Positions 25,950 to 35,146 of a stretch of DNA of 64,000 nt are shown here, in pieces (positions within the stretch are counted from its first letter, which is position 1; each line of letters begins with the position of its first letter). The notes under the pieces were generated by a model. The model did not search any database and was not told the origin of the DNA. It saw nothing but the letters and a program-made list of their open reading frames with translations. A program made the position numbers and the translations under genes. Source of the DNA: Actinomadura rubteroloni. Its GTDB lineage: Bacteria; Actinomycetota; Actinomycetes; Streptosporangiales; Streptosporangiaceae. Location of the stretch: the NCBI RefSeq assembly GCF_002911665.1, contig NZ_MTBP01000003.1, positions 372,001-436,000 on the forward strand, in the 5' to 3' direction.

Positions 25950-26287
25950 GGGTCTCCGATCTTCGTTCCGCTGCCGGTCGTGGACGCGTTCCGCCCGTGA
26001 CGAAGCGACCGGCCTGCGGCCGAAGGTAGGAAGGGGACGTTGCTGCCTGATGCCAGCTCTTTTGCGGGCTTGTTACCAAGGCCACGCCGTTGGTTCGTCC
26101 GGACAAAACCGGGTTCGCGCTGGTCGGAGCTTCGTGCGTTCCTCCAACGCAGTGAACCGGCGGTCTGTGGGTCACGTCACCTGATGTTCGGGCAGTGTTG
26201 TCCCAAGCGTTGCTTTTCGCAGGGTCGCGACAGGGTAAAGACCGTGCGTGGAACCGTCACAGTGTGTGATTCGGTAGCGTCCTCTCC
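25950..26287. other. 338-base divergent gap between the ABC importer and ppx
   Basis: It must hold promoters for both directions. I see TCACA-GTG-TGTGA at 26257-26269 just before ppx, and a TAGCGT -10 element. The stretch is less GC-rich than the genes. I looked for TPP, FMN and cobalamin riboswitch landmarks on the minus strand and found none. No small gene is supported. Confidence 0.5.
26257..26280 (+). promoter_or_regulatory. Leaderless ppx promoter with a small palindrome
   Basis: TAGCGT (26275-26280, TANNNT type) ends seven bases before the ATG, which has no ribosome binding site, so the transcript is probably leaderless. TCACA and TGTGA flank GTG at 26257-26269, in the position of a repressor or activator site. 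Confidence 0.45.
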
Positions 26288-27226
26288 ATGCGACTCGGTG
26301 TGCTGGACGTGGGCTCGAACACGGTGCATCTCCTGGTGGTGGACGCCCACCGGGGCGCCCGTCCCCTTCCGGCCTTCTCCCACAAGGCGGAACTCAGCCT
26401 CACCGCCCATCTCGACGAGGGCGACCGGCTCACCGCCGAGGGCGAGGACCTGCTGTGCGCCTTCGTCGGCGAGGCGCTCCAGATCGCCGAGGACAAGGGC
26501 GTCGAGAACGTCGTCGCCTTCGCCACCTCGGCCGTCCGCGAGGCGGTGAACGGCGAGGAGGTGCTCGAACGCGTCCGCGCCGCCGCCGGGGTCGACATCC
26601 GCGTCCTGTCCGGGCCGGACGAGGCGCGGCGGACGTTCCTCGCCGTGCGCCGCTGGTTCGGCTGGTCGTCGGGACGGCTGCTCGTCGTGGACATCGGCGG
26701 CGGCTCGCTGGAGATCGCCACCGGGCTGGACGAGGAGCCCGACGTCGCGATCTCGCTGCCGCTCGGCGCGGGCCGCCTCACCCGCGACCGGCTGTCGGAC
26801 GACCCGCCGCCGCCCGAGGAGATCCGCGCGCTGCGCAAGCACGTCCGCGCCGAGATCGCCCGGCGCGTCGGGGAGATCGTCCGGTTCGGGCGGCCCGACC
26901 ACGCGGTCGCGACGTCCAAGACGTTCAAGCAGCTCGCGCGGATCGCGGGCGCGGCGCCGTCGTCGGAGGGGCCGTTCGTCCGCCGCGTCCTGCGCCACCA
27001 GGACCTCACCGACTGGGCCGCCAAGCTCGCCGAGCTGGCGCCCGAGGAGCGGGCCGCGCTGCCGGGCGTCTCCGAGCGGCGCGCGGCGCAGCTCCCCGCC
27101 GGGGCGATCGTCGCCGACGCCGCGATGGACCTGCTGGAACTCCCGGAACTGGAGATCTGCCCGTGGGCGCTGCGCGAGGGCGTCATCCTGCAGCGGCTCG
27201 ACACCCTGGACACGCCCCGCCCGTGA
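26288..27226 (+). CDS. ppx: Exopolyphosphatase, Ppx/GppA family
   Basis: The 312-residue protein has both phosphate-binding motifs of the ASKHA fold: LDVGSNTVHLLV at the N-terminus and VVDIGGGSLEI (about 133-143), plus the acidic SGPDEARRTFLAV region. It removes terminal phosphate from polyphosphate or pppGpp. It is short, without the C-terminal HD domain of E. coli Ppx, as is usual in actinobacteria. It ends three bases from the end of the convergent kinase gene. Confidence 0.87.
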   Translation: MRLGVLDVGSNTVHLLVVDAHRGARPLPAFSHKAELSLTAHLDEGDRLTAEGEDLLCAFVGEALQIAEDKGVENVVAFATSAVREAVNGEEVLERVRAAAGVDIRVLSGPDEARRTFLAVRRWFGWSSGRLLVVDIGGGSLEIATGLDEEPDVAISLPLGAGRLTRDRLSDDPPPPEEIRALRKHVRAEIARRVGEIVRFGRPDHAVATSKTFKQLARIAGAAPSSEGPFVRRVLRHQDLTDWAAKLAELAPEERAALPGVSERRAAQLPAGAIVADAAMDLLELPELEICPWALREGVILQRLDTLDTPRP

Positions 27227-27229
27227 CGC

Positions 27230-29338
27230 TCACCAGTTCGGGTGCGCGATCAGCGCTCCCGTCGGGGTGAGGACGCGGTCGCCCGTGCCGTCCGCGCGGA
27301 TCGCGCGGACGACCGGGTCGGTGAACGGCCCCCGGACGTAGGCGAGCCACCGGCCGTCGGGGGACCAGGACGGGTCGGACTCGTTCTCCGTCCCCGTCGT
27401 CACCCGGTGCCCGCCCGTCCCGTCGGCGTTCATCACCCAGATCTCGCCGGGATTCTTGCCGCGCGTGTAGGCGATGCGGCGCCCGTCCGGCGACCACGCC
27501 GGGTCGCCCGCCGGGACGTCGCCGCTGGTGAGCCGCTTCCACTGCTGCGCGGGACGGTCGGGGTCGAGCGTGTAGATCTGCGCGGTGCCGTCGCGCTTGC
27601 TCCAGAACACGAGGCCGGCGCGCGACCACATCGGGTCGTCCTTGTCGGCGGGGTCGGTGGTGATCGTGGTGGCCGCGCCGCCGCCGTCCACGGGACGCAC
27701 CGTGAACTGCCGGACGCGGTCGACGATCACCGGGTAGGCGAGGCGGGTGCCGTCCGGGGACCACGCGACCCGGCTGCGTCCCGACAGGTCCGAGGCGAGC
27801 CAGCGGACGCCGGTCCCGTCGGCGTTCCCGACGTAGACGCCCGCGCCGGTGTCCGTCGAGCGGGTGAACGCGAAGCGCCGCCGGTCCGGCGACCACTGCG
27901 GCAGGATGTCGCAGGACGGGCCGGTGACGAGCGGGACGGGCGCCGCCGCGCCGGGCGTGTAGCGGCCGATGTCGCCGAAGCAGGCCGTGGGCCAGCCGCG
28001 TTCGGTGTCGATGCGCACGAGCATCGCGTCGCGCGGGAACCCGTCCGCCGCCCCGCCGGACCCCTTGCGCCCCGGGTCCGGCCACACCAGATAGAGCACC
28101 CCGGCGGTGACGGCCGCGGCCGTCACCGCGGCCCCGGCCGCGAGCAGCGCCCGCGACCGCCGCCGCCGTCCCGGCGCCGGTCCGCCCGGGGGGACGTTCT
28201 GCTGCGCGGGTTCGGTCGCGGGTTCGGTCCACGGCTGCGGGATCCCGCCTCCTGAGCGCGCCGGGTCGCCGTAGGGCCGCGTGGATTCGCCCGGCGCGCG
28301 GGCGCGGTCGTCCTGCGGGCGCGCGGCCTCGCGGTGCGGTTGCGGGGTTCCGTACGCGGGTTCGCCCGGTGCGGGGTTCCCGGCGGGGCGCGGGGGCTCG
28401 GTCAGCGGGTGCGGCGGCGTGCCGGGGGAGTCCGCGAGGCGGGTGCGCTGGGCGGCGGGGTGGCCGGGGTCGGTGGCGACGACCGTGGCCGCCGGGGACG
28501 TGGGCGGGCCGGCGTCCGCGCCGACCAGGCTGAGCAGCAGATCGCGGGCCGACGGACGGCGTGCCGGGTCCTTGTCGAGCGCGGCGCGGACGAGCGCCGC
28601 GAGCGGTTCGGTCAGCGCGCCGAGGTCCGGTTCGGCGTGCAGCGCCCGCGCGGCCATGACGTGGACCGGTCCCGTCCCGAACGGGTTGCGGCCGTTCGCC
28701 GCCGACGCCACCAGGCAGCCCCAGGCGAACACGTCGGTGGCCGGGGTGATGTCGCCGCCGGAGACCTGCTCGGGGGCGAGGAAGCCGGGCGTCCCGATGA
28801 GCTGGCCGGTGCGGGTGAGGGCGGCGGCCTCGTCCAGCGCCCGCGCGATCCCGAAGTCGATGACGCGCGGCCCCGACCGCGACAGCAGCACGTTCCCGGG
28901 CTTCAGGTCGCGGTGGACGAGCCCGACCGAGTGGATCGCGACCAGCGCCGTCGCGACCCCGACCGCGACGCCGTGCAGCGTCCCGCCGGTGAGCGGCCCG
29001 GACGCGTCGAGCTGCTGCTGGAGCGACGGCCCCTCGATGAACTCGGTCGCGAGGTAGGCGCGTCCGCCGTCCTCGCCGTGGTCCAGGACGCGGGCGGTGC
29101 AGAACGACGCGACGCGCAGCGCGTTGCGGGCCTCCTCGTGGAAGCGGGCGCGGAACGCCGGGTGCCCGGCCAGGTCGGGCCGGACGACCTTCACCGCGAC
29201 CTGCGTTCCGTCGGCGGCGCGGCCGAGGTAGACCGCGCCCATCCCGCCTTCGCCGAGACGCGCCTCGACGACGAACGGCCCGACCCGCTCGGGGTCCGCC
29301 GCCGGGGGACCGGCGGGCCACTCCTGCGAGCCGTCCAT
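27230..29338 (-). CDS. Receptor-type Ser/Thr protein kinase with beta-propeller sensor
   Basis: This 702-residue receptor kinase has a Hanks domain (about 20-275) with GEGGMGAVY, catalytic Lys in VAVKVV, HRDLKPGN and DFG. A Pro-rich juxtamembrane stretch of some 120 residues follows, then a single membrane helix (ALLAAGAAVTAAAVTAGVLYLVW) and an extracellular domain of PD40/TolB-like propeller blades with repeated SPDGRRIAYTRG-type motifs. The propeller probably senses a cell-wall or extracellular ligand. No cognate phosphatase or FHA gene is nearby. A GGAAGG site precedes the ATG. Confidence 0.87.
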   Translation of the reverse strand: MDGSQEWPAGPPAADPERVGPFVVEARLGEGGMGAVYLGRAADGTQVAVKVVRPDLAGHPAFRARFHEEARNALRVASFCTARVLDHGEDGGRAYLATEFIEGPSLQQQLDASGPLTGGTLHGVAVGVATALVAIHSVGLVHRDLKPGNVLLSRSGPRVIDFGIARALDEAAALTRTGQLIGTPGFLAPEQVSGGDITPATDVFAWGCLVASAANGRNPFGTGPVHVMAARALHAEPDLGALTEPLAALVRAALDKDPARRPSARDLLLSLVGADAGPPTSPAATVVATDPGHPAAQRTRLADSPGTPPHPLTEPPRPAGNPAPGEPAYGTPQPHREAARPQDDRARAPGESTRPYGDPARSGGGIPQPWTEPATEPAQQNVPPGGPAPGRRRRSRALLAAGAAVTAAAVTAGVLYLVWPDPGRKGSGGAADGFPRDAMLVRIDTERGWPTACFGDIGRYTPGAAAPVPLVTGPSCDILPQWSPDRRRFAFTRSTDTGAGVYVGNADGTGVRWLASDLSGRSRVAWSPDGTRLAYPVIVDRVRQFTVRPVDGGGAATTITTDPADKDDPMWSRAGLVFWSKRDGTAQIYTLDPDRPAQQWKRLTSGDVPAGDPAWSPDGRRIAYTRGKNPGEIWVMNADGTGGHRVTTGTENESDPSWSPDGRWLAYVRGPFTDPVVRAIRADGTGDRVLTPTGALIAHPNW

Positions 29339-29419
29339 CGCACCACCTTCCGCCCGGTCAGGGGCATCTGTACAGGAAGGTCCAAGTCTGCCGGTCAGGA
29401 CGGGTCCGGCGCATCTCGC

Positions 29420-32400
29420 TCACTGGAAGTCGCGCGACCTGTTCCGGCCCGGCACCGGCAGCCGCCGCAGCCGGTGCGCGACGAGATTGGTGGCGCCGTC
29501 GACGCGTTCCAGCCGTCCGCTGACCAGCAGCGCCTGGGAGTCGACGGCGAGCGCGCGGAACCGCTCGAACACCGGCGGCGGGCACACGACGTTGACGAGC
29601 CCGGTCTCGTCCTCCAGGTTGAGGAACACGACGCCGCCCGCCGTCGGGGGCCGCTGCCGGTGCGTGACCAGGCCGCCGACCAGCACGTTCCGCTCCCCGG
29701 GGACGCCCGCGAGGGCGCCGACGGACAGCGCGCCGAGGTCGTCCAGCGCGTCCCGGACGTGCGCGACGGGGTGCGTCGCGGACACGCCCGTCGCCCACAG
29801 GTCGGCCAGCGTCTCCTCGACGGGCGTCAGCGCGGGCAGCGGCGGGGCGTCCGCGCCGGGCGTGACGCCGTCGATGCGGTCCGGGCGCGTCCCGGCGAGC
29901 GCGCCCGCCGCCCACAGCGCCGCGCGCCGGTCCAGCCCGAAGCAGCCGAACGCCCCGGCCGTCGCCAGCGCCTCCAGCGCGGCGGCGGACATCGGGACGC
30001 GGCGCGCCAGGTCCTCCATGCCCGCGTACGGACGGCCCGCCGCGATCGCCTCGGCCAGGTCGTCGCCGACGCCCCGGACGCCGCGCAGCCCGGCGCGGAT
30101 CGCGGGCTGCGGCTCGTCGGGCCCGTGCGGGTGGCGCGTCCGGGGCGGGACGGGCTCCTCCAGCGTCGGGTGGGCGGCGCTGGCGTTGACGTCCACGCCC
30201 CGGACCTCGATGCCGTGCCGCCGCGCGTCGCCGAGCAGCGTCTGCGGGCTGTAGAAGCCCATCGGCTGGTTGCGCACCAGCGCGGCCGTGAACGCCGCCG
30301 GGTAGTGCCGCTTGACGTAGGCGCTGGCGTAGACGAGATGGGCGAAGCTCTGCGCGTGCGACTCGGGGAAGCCGTAACCGGTGAAGCCGAGGATCTTCTG
30401 GTAGACGTCCTCGGCGACGTCCGCCGGGATCCCGCGCTCGGCCATGCCCGCCAGCAGCCGGGCGCGCATCCGCTCGACGCGCTCGGGCGCGCGTTTGGCG
30501 CCCATCGCCTGCCGCAGCTCGTCGGACTCGGCGGGGGTGAACCCGGCGCAGTCGATGGCCAGTTCCATCATCTGCTCCTGGAACAGCGGCACGCCGAGCG
30601 TCCGCGACAGGGCGCGCTTCATCAGCGGATGCGGGCACGTCGGCGGCTCAAGGCCCTTGCGCCGCCGCAGGTAGGGGTGGACGGACCCGCCTTGGATCGG
30701 TCCAGGACGGATCAGCGACACCTGCACCACCAGGTCGTAGAACTCGCGGGGCCGCAGCCGGGGCAGCGTCGCCATCTGCGCCCGCGACTCGACCTGGAAC
30801 ACCCCGATCGTGTCGGCGTCGGCGAGCATCTCGTACACGCGCGGGTCGTCGGGCGGGACGTTCTGCAGGTCGAGCCGGACGCCGTGGTGCGCCGCGACGA
30901 GGTCGAACGCGTCGTGCAGCGCGGCGAGCATCCCGAGGCCGAGCAGGTCGAACTTGACGAGACCGGCGGCGGCGCAGTCGTCCTTGTCCCACTGCAGGAC
31001 GCTGCGGCCCTCCATCCGCGCCCACTCGATCGGGCACACCTCGCCGACCGGACGGTCGGCGATGACCATCCCGCCGGAGTGGATGCCGAGGTGGCGGGGC
31101 AGCCGCAGCATCCGCCGGGCGAGGCCGAGGACGTTCGCGGGCACGTCGGAGTGCGCGCCGGACGGGTCGCGCGAGTCGATGCCGCGCGACCAGGCGTCCT
31201 GCTGGCCGGGGGAGTGGCCGAGGACGCGCGCCGCGTCCCGCACCGCCATCTTCGGCCGGTAGCTGATGACGTTCGCGACCTGCGCGGTGCACTCGCGGCC
31301 GTACTTGTCGTAGACGTACTGGATGACCTTCTCGCGGCGGCGGTGCTCGATGTCCAGGTCGATGTCGGGCGGCCCGTCGCGGCCGGGCGACAGGAACCGC
31401 TCGAACAGCAGCCCGTGGTAGACGGCGTCCACACCGGTGATGCCGAGCGCGTAGCAGACGGCCGAGTTCGCCGCCGACCCGCGCCCCTGGCACAGGATCT
31501 CGTTGTCCTCGCAGAACCGGACGATGTCGTGGACGATCAGGAAGTAGCCGGGGAAGCCGAGATGCTCGATGACGTCGAGTTCCCGGGCGATCTGCGCGTG
31601 CGCGCCGGGGACGCGCTCTTCCCCGGGCGGGCCGTAGCGCCGCCGCGCGCCCTCGGCGACCAGGTGCCGCAGCCAGGACGCCTCGGTGTGCCCGTCCGGG
31701 ACGGGCCAGTCCGGCAGGTGCGGCGCGACCACCTTGAAGTCGAACGCGCAGGACCGCGCGAGGTCGACCGTCCGCTCCCGCACGCCGGGGAACCGCGCCA
31801 GCCGCGCCGCCATCTCCGCGCCGCTCCGCACGTGCGCGGTGCCGCTGGCGGGCAGCCAGCCGACCATGTCGTCCAGCGCGCGGCGGGCGCGGACGGCGGC
31901 CAGGGTCTCGGCGAGCCGCGCGTCCGGGCCGGGCGCCGCGAAGTGGACGTTGTTGGACGCGACGACGCCGATCCCCGCCCGTCCCGCCAGCGCGAACAGG
32001 GCGTCGTTGCGCGGGTCGTCGCCGGGAAGCCCGAGGTCGGTCAGCTCGGCGAACACGTTGTCGCGGCCGAAGCGCTCGATCATCGCGTCCAGCTCGCGGG
32101 CCGCGCCGCCGGACGCCAGCGCCGCCGGGACGGGCCCCTTGCGGCAGCCGGTCAGCACCGCCCAGTGCCCGTCGTGCGCGTCGGCGAGCGCGTCGAGGTC
32201 GTAGACCGGACGGCCCTTCTCCCCGCCCGCGAGCTGCGCCTTCGTGATCGCCGCGCACAGCCGCCGGTAGCCGGCCGGGCCGCGGGCGAGGACGAGCAGG
32301 TGCCGTCCGTCCGGATCGGGCGCCCCGGTGCGCGGGCCGGGGGCGCCGAGCGTCAGCTCCGCGCCGAACAGCGTGCGCAGCGGCGTCCCGCGCGCGGCCT

Positions 32401-32683
32401 CGGCGAACCGGACGGCCCCGTACATCCCGTCGTGGTCGGTGATCGCCATCGCCTCGACGCCGAGCCGCACCGCCTCGGCGACGAGCGCGGCGGGGTCGCT
32501 GGCGCCGTCCAGGAAGCTGAACGAGGAGTGGCAGTGCAGCTCCGCCCACGGCACCGCGCCGGCGGGCGGGCGGGGGAGCGGCGGTTCGGGCGGCGGCGGC
32601 TCGTCGCGGACGGGCGGGTCCGCGCCCCACCGCAGCCGCCGTTCCAGCTCGCTCCAGGGGACGGACGGGTTGAACCACCCCAT
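29420..32683 (-). CDS. dnaE2: Error-prone DNA polymerase DnaE2
   Basis: The 1087-residue C-family polymerase has a PHP domain (AELHCHSSFSFLDGASDP), the catalytic Asp cluster PDIDLDIEHRRR, a helix-hairpin region and a C-terminal OB fold (NVLVGGLVTHRQRPPTAGGVVFLNLEDETG). DnaE2 makes translesion synthesis possible together with ImuA' and ImuB in damage-induced mutagenesis. Those partner genes lie 2.5 kb away on the same strand, separated by a regulator and an exporter. The ATG at 32683 has a GGGGAG site; I see no convincing SOS box in front of it. Confidence 0.92.
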   Translation of the reverse strand: MGWFNPSVPWSELERRLRWGADPPVRDEPPPPEPPLPRPPAGAVPWAELHCHSSFSFLDGASDPAALVAEAVRLGVEAMAITDHDGMYGAVRFAEAARGTPLRTLFGAELTLGAPGPRTGAPDPDGRHLLVLARGPAGYRRLCAAITKAQLAGGEKGRPVYDLDALADAHDGHWAVLTGCRKGPVPAALASGGAARELDAMIERFGRDNVFAELTDLGLPGDDPRNDALFALAGRAGIGVVASNNVHFAAPGPDARLAETLAAVRARRALDDMVGWLPASGTAHVRSGAEMAARLARFPGVRERTVDLARSCAFDFKVVAPHLPDWPVPDGHTEASWLRHLVAEGARRRYGPPGEERVPGAHAQIARELDVIEHLGFPGYFLIVHDIVRFCEDNEILCQGRGSAANSAVCYALGITGVDAVYHGLLFERFLSPGRDGPPDIDLDIEHRRREKVIQYVYDKYGRECTAQVANVISYRPKMAVRDAARVLGHSPGQQDAWSRGIDSRDPSGAHSDVPANVLGLARRMLRLPRHLGIHSGGMVIADRPVGEVCPIEWARMEGRSVLQWDKDDCAAAGLVKFDLLGLGMLAALHDAFDLVAAHHGVRLDLQNVPPDDPRVYEMLADADTIGVFQVESRAQMATLPRLRPREFYDLVVQVSLIRPGPIQGGSVHPYLRRRKGLEPPTCPHPLMKRALSRTLGVPLFQEQMMELAIDCAGFTPAESDELRQAMGAKRAPERVERMRARLLAGMAERGIPADVAEDVYQKILGFTGYGFPESHAQSFAHLVYASAYVKRHYPAAFTAALVRNQPMGFYSPQTLLGDARRHGIEVRGVDVNASAAHPTLEEPVPPRTRHPHGPDEPQPAIRAGLRGVRGVGDDLAEAIAAGRPYAGMEDLARRVPMSAAALEALATAGAFGCFGLDRRAALWAAGALAGTRPDRIDGVTPGADAPPLPALTPVEETLADLWATGVSATHPVAHVRDALDDLGALSVGALAGVPGERNVLVGGLVTHRQRPPTAGGVVFLNLEDETGLVNVVCPPPVFERFRALAVDSQALLVSGRLERVDGATNLVAHRLRRLPVPGRNRSRDFQ

Positions 32684-32714
32684 GCCCACTCCCCTCGACC
32701 GGCGTTCCGCGTGG

Positions 32715-33701
32715 TCAGGGTACTGCGGGGCGATGGTTTCGGCGGTACTCGCTCGGCGGGACGCCGAGTTCACGGGCGAAGTGCGCCCGCAGATTGGCGG
32801 CGGAGCCGAGCCCGCAGCGTCCGGCGACCTGGTCCACCGGGAGGTCGGTGCGCTCCAGCAGCTCCCGCGCGCGGATCAGCCGCTGCGCGAGCAGCCAGCG
32901 CAGCGGCGTCGTGCCCGTCTCGGCGTGGAAGCGGCGGATCAGCGTGCGCCCGGCGAGGCCCGCGCGGGCGGCGAGGTCGGCGATGGTCAGCGGCTCGTCC
33001 AGCCGTTCCACCGCCCACTGCAGCAGCGGGCCGAGGCCGTCGTCGCGCCCGGTCGCGGGCAGCGGCGACTCCACGTACTGGGCCTGGCCGCCGGCGCGGT
33101 GCGGCGGGACGACCAGGTGCCGCGCGACGGCGTTGGCGGTCTCCGTCCCGAGGTCCTGGCGGATCAGGTGCAGGCACAGGTCGATGCCCGCCGTGTTGCC
33201 CGCGCCGGTGACGACGTCGCCGTGGTCGATGTAGAGGACGGCCGGGTCCACGTCCACCGCCGGGTACCGCGCGGCGAGGATCGGGGCGTGCCGCCAGTGC
33301 GCGGCCGAGCGGCGGCCGTCCAGCAGCCCGGCGGCGGCCAGCAGGAACGCGCCCGAGCACAGCGACACGATCCGGGCGCCGCGCGCGTGGGCGGCGCGGA
33401 CGGCGGCGACGGCGGCGGGCGCCGGGTCGGCGCGGACGTCCGAGCACGCCGGGACGATCACCGTGCCTGCCGTCTCCAGCGCGTCCAGCCCGTGCGAGGC
33501 CGCCATGTGGAACAGGCCGGGCAGGTCCGCGTGCCCGGACGACCCGCGCAGCGGCACCGTCCCCGGCCCGCCGTCCGCGCACAGCAGCAGCTCGTACCAG
33601 GGGTCCTCGTGGCCGGGCGGCGGCGTGCCGAACACCTGGCAGGGGATCGCGACCTCGAAGACCGGGGCGCTCGCCAGGATCAGGACGGCGATCGAACGCA
33701 T
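32715..33701 (-). CDS. GlxA/FtrA-type AraC family regulator with DJ-1/PfpI domain
   Basis: In this 328-residue regulator the N-terminal DJ-1/PfpI-like domain (about 1-180) has the nucleophile-elbow Cys in VSLCSGAFLLA. The C-terminal AraC domain has two helix-turn-helix units (LTIADLAARAGLAGRTLIRRF and LPVDQVAGRCGLGSAANLRAHF). Such proteins regulate catabolic or stress genes. It is divergent from the drug exporter at 33773 and may control it. No ribosome binding site; a TAGATT -10 six bases before the ATG suggests a leaderless transcript. Confidence 0.87.
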   Translation of the reverse strand: MRSIAVLILASAPVFEVAIPCQVFGTPPPGHEDPWYELLLCADGGPGTVPLRGSSGHADLPGLFHMAASHGLDALETAGTVIVPACSDVRADPAPAAVAAVRAAHARGARIVSLCSGAFLLAAAGLLDGRRSAAHWRHAPILAARYPAVDVDPAVLYIDHGDVVTGAGNTAGIDLCLHLIRQDLGTETANAVARHLVVPPHRAGGQAQYVESPLPATGRDDGLGPLLQWAVERLDEPLTIADLAARAGLAGRTLIRRFHAETGTTPLRWLLAQRLIRARELLERTDLPVDQVAGRCGLGSAANLRAHFARELGVPPSEYRRNHRPAVP

Positions 33702-33707
33702 GGCAGA

Positions 33708-33713
33708 AATCTA
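33708..33713 (-). promoter_or_regulatory. Candidate -10 element for a leaderless regulator transcript
   Basis: TAGATT on the minus strand ends six bases before the ATG at 33701. The 71-base divergent gap must also hold the exporter promoter, so the two may compete. Confidence 0.4.
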
Positions 33714-33772
33714 GCGGACTGCGGCAATCGTGCCACTCGTGCGGCGTCCGGCGGCGCCCGAGACTGGCGATC

Positions 33773-35146
33773 ATGACGACGAACGCCGAGATCCGGGCGC
33801 CCGCCCGCACCGACCCTCGCCGCTGGCGCATCCTCGCCGTCGCCTCGACGGCGCAGTTCCTCGCGATCCTCGACCTGTTCGCGGTCAGCGCCGCGTTCCC
33901 CGCGCTGCGCGACGCGTTCGGGCACGCCTCGCTCGCCGACGTCTCCTGGGTGCTGAACGCCTACACGATCGTGCTCGCCGCGCTGCTCGTCCCGGCCGGG
34001 CGGATCGCCGACGACACCAGCCGCCGCGCCGCGTTCCTGCTCGGGATGGCGCTGTTCGGGCTCGCGTCGGCCGCCTGCGCCGCCGCGCCCACGCTCGGCG
34101 TGCTCATCGCGGCGCGCGTGCTGCAGGCGGCGGCGGGCGCGGTGCTCGTCCCGACGTCGCTCGGGCTCGCGCTGCCCGCCTTCCCGGCCCGCGAGCACCC
34201 GACCGTCATGGGGATCTGGACGGCCGTCGCCGCGTTCGGCGCGGGCTGCGGCCCCGTCGTCGGCGGGCTGCTGCTCGCGGCGGGCTGGCGCTGGATCTTC
34301 CTCATCAACCTGCCCGTCACCGCCGGGGCGATCCTCGCCGGCCGGCGGCTGCTGCCCGCCGCCCCGCGCCGCGCCCGGCAGCGGCTCGACCCGCTCGGCG
34401 CGGCGCTCGTCCTCGGCGCGACCGCCGCGCTGACGGCCGTGTTCGTCGAGGGACCCGAGCTGGGCTACACCTCGCCGGCCGTCGTCGCGTGCGCCGCCGG
34501 GGCCGTCCTGCTCGGCGCGGCGGGCGCGGCCCACATGCGCCGCCACCCGAACCCGGTCATCGGGTTCGACCTGTTCCGGCACCGGACGTTCGCCGTGTCC
34601 GTCTCCGGCGTGTTCCTCTACTACCTGGTGTTCGCTGCGCTGCTGCTGTCGGCCACCCTGCACCTCACCGGGACGTGGCACTACCCGGTCGTGCGGGCCG
34701 CGCTCGGCATCGCGCCCATCCCGGTCGCCTGCCTGCTGCTGTCGCCGCTGTCGGGCCGGATCGTCGGACGCGTCGGCGCGCGGGCGTCGGCCGTCCTCGG
34801 CGGGCTCGCGCTCGCCGCCGGATCCGGCTGGTGGGCGCTCGCGGCCGGTCCGCACCCGCACTATCTGACGGTGTTCGTTCCCGGCGCCGTCCTCGCGGGC
34901 GCCAGCACGGCCCTGCTCCAGCCCCCGCTGTTCGGTTCGGCCGCGACGCTGCCCGCCGACCGGCTGTCGCTCGGGTCGGCCGTCCTGATGATGGCGCGGC
35001 AGATCAGCTCGGCGCTCGGCATCGCCGTCCTGACCGCCGTGCTCGGCGCCGCGCCGGGCCTCGCCGGGTTCCGGTACGCCTGGACGCTCATGACGGCCGT
35101 CGCGCTGCTCGCCGCCCTGGTCTGCCTGCGCCGGCCTCAGTCGTAG
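33773..35146 (+). CDS. MFS drug exporter of the 14-helix (DHA2/EmrB) type
   Basis: At 457 residues it has about 14 hydrophobic helices, the LDLFAVSAAFPALRDAFG helix 1 pattern in place of the usual LDxTIVNVALP, and a motif C-like GCGPVVGGLLL in helix 5. It exports drugs or toxic metabolites with proton counterflow. Divergence from a GlxA/FtrA-type regulator suggests inducible expression. Its stop overlaps the 3' end of the convergent imuB gene by 10 bases. Confidence 0.87.
   Translation: MTTNAEIRAPARTDPRRWRILAVASTAQFLAILDLFAVSAAFPALRDAFGHASLADVSWVLNAYTIVLAALLVPAGRIADDTSRRAAFLLGMALFGLASAACAAAPTLGVLIAARVLQAAAGAVLVPTSLGLALPAFPAREHPTVMGIWTAVAAFGAGCGPVVGGLLLAAGWRWIFLINLPVTAGAILAGRRLLPAAPRRARQRLDPLGAALVLGATAALTAVFVEGPELGYTSPAVVACAAGAVLLGAAGAAHMRRHPNPVIGFDLFRHRTFAVSVSGVFLYYLVFAALLLSATLHLTGTWHYPVVRAALGIAPIPVACLLLSPLSGRIVGRVGARASAVLGGLALAAGSGWWALAAGPHPHYLTVFVPGAVLAGASTALLQPPLFGSAATLPADRLSLGSAVLMMARQISSALGIAVLTAVLGAAPGLAGFRYAWTLMTAVALLAALVCLRRPQS

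Noticed and set aside
25950..26180. Possible TPP or FMN riboswitch before the NMT1-type importer
   Set aside because: I looked for the conserved junction sequences of both classes on the minus strand and found none; an Infernal search with the Rfam models would settle it.
32684..32714. SOS-like sequence before dnaE2 (TCGACC-GGC-GTTCCG)
   Set aside because: The spacer is three rather than four bases and both half-sites deviate from TCGAAC/GTTCGA.
28334..33211. Very long open frame of about 1600 codons on the plus strand, antisense to the kinase and dnaE2
   Set aside because: It is Arg/Ala/Gly-rich without any domain, and lies opposite two well-supported genes. Long antisense frames are a by-product of high GC content at the third codon position.
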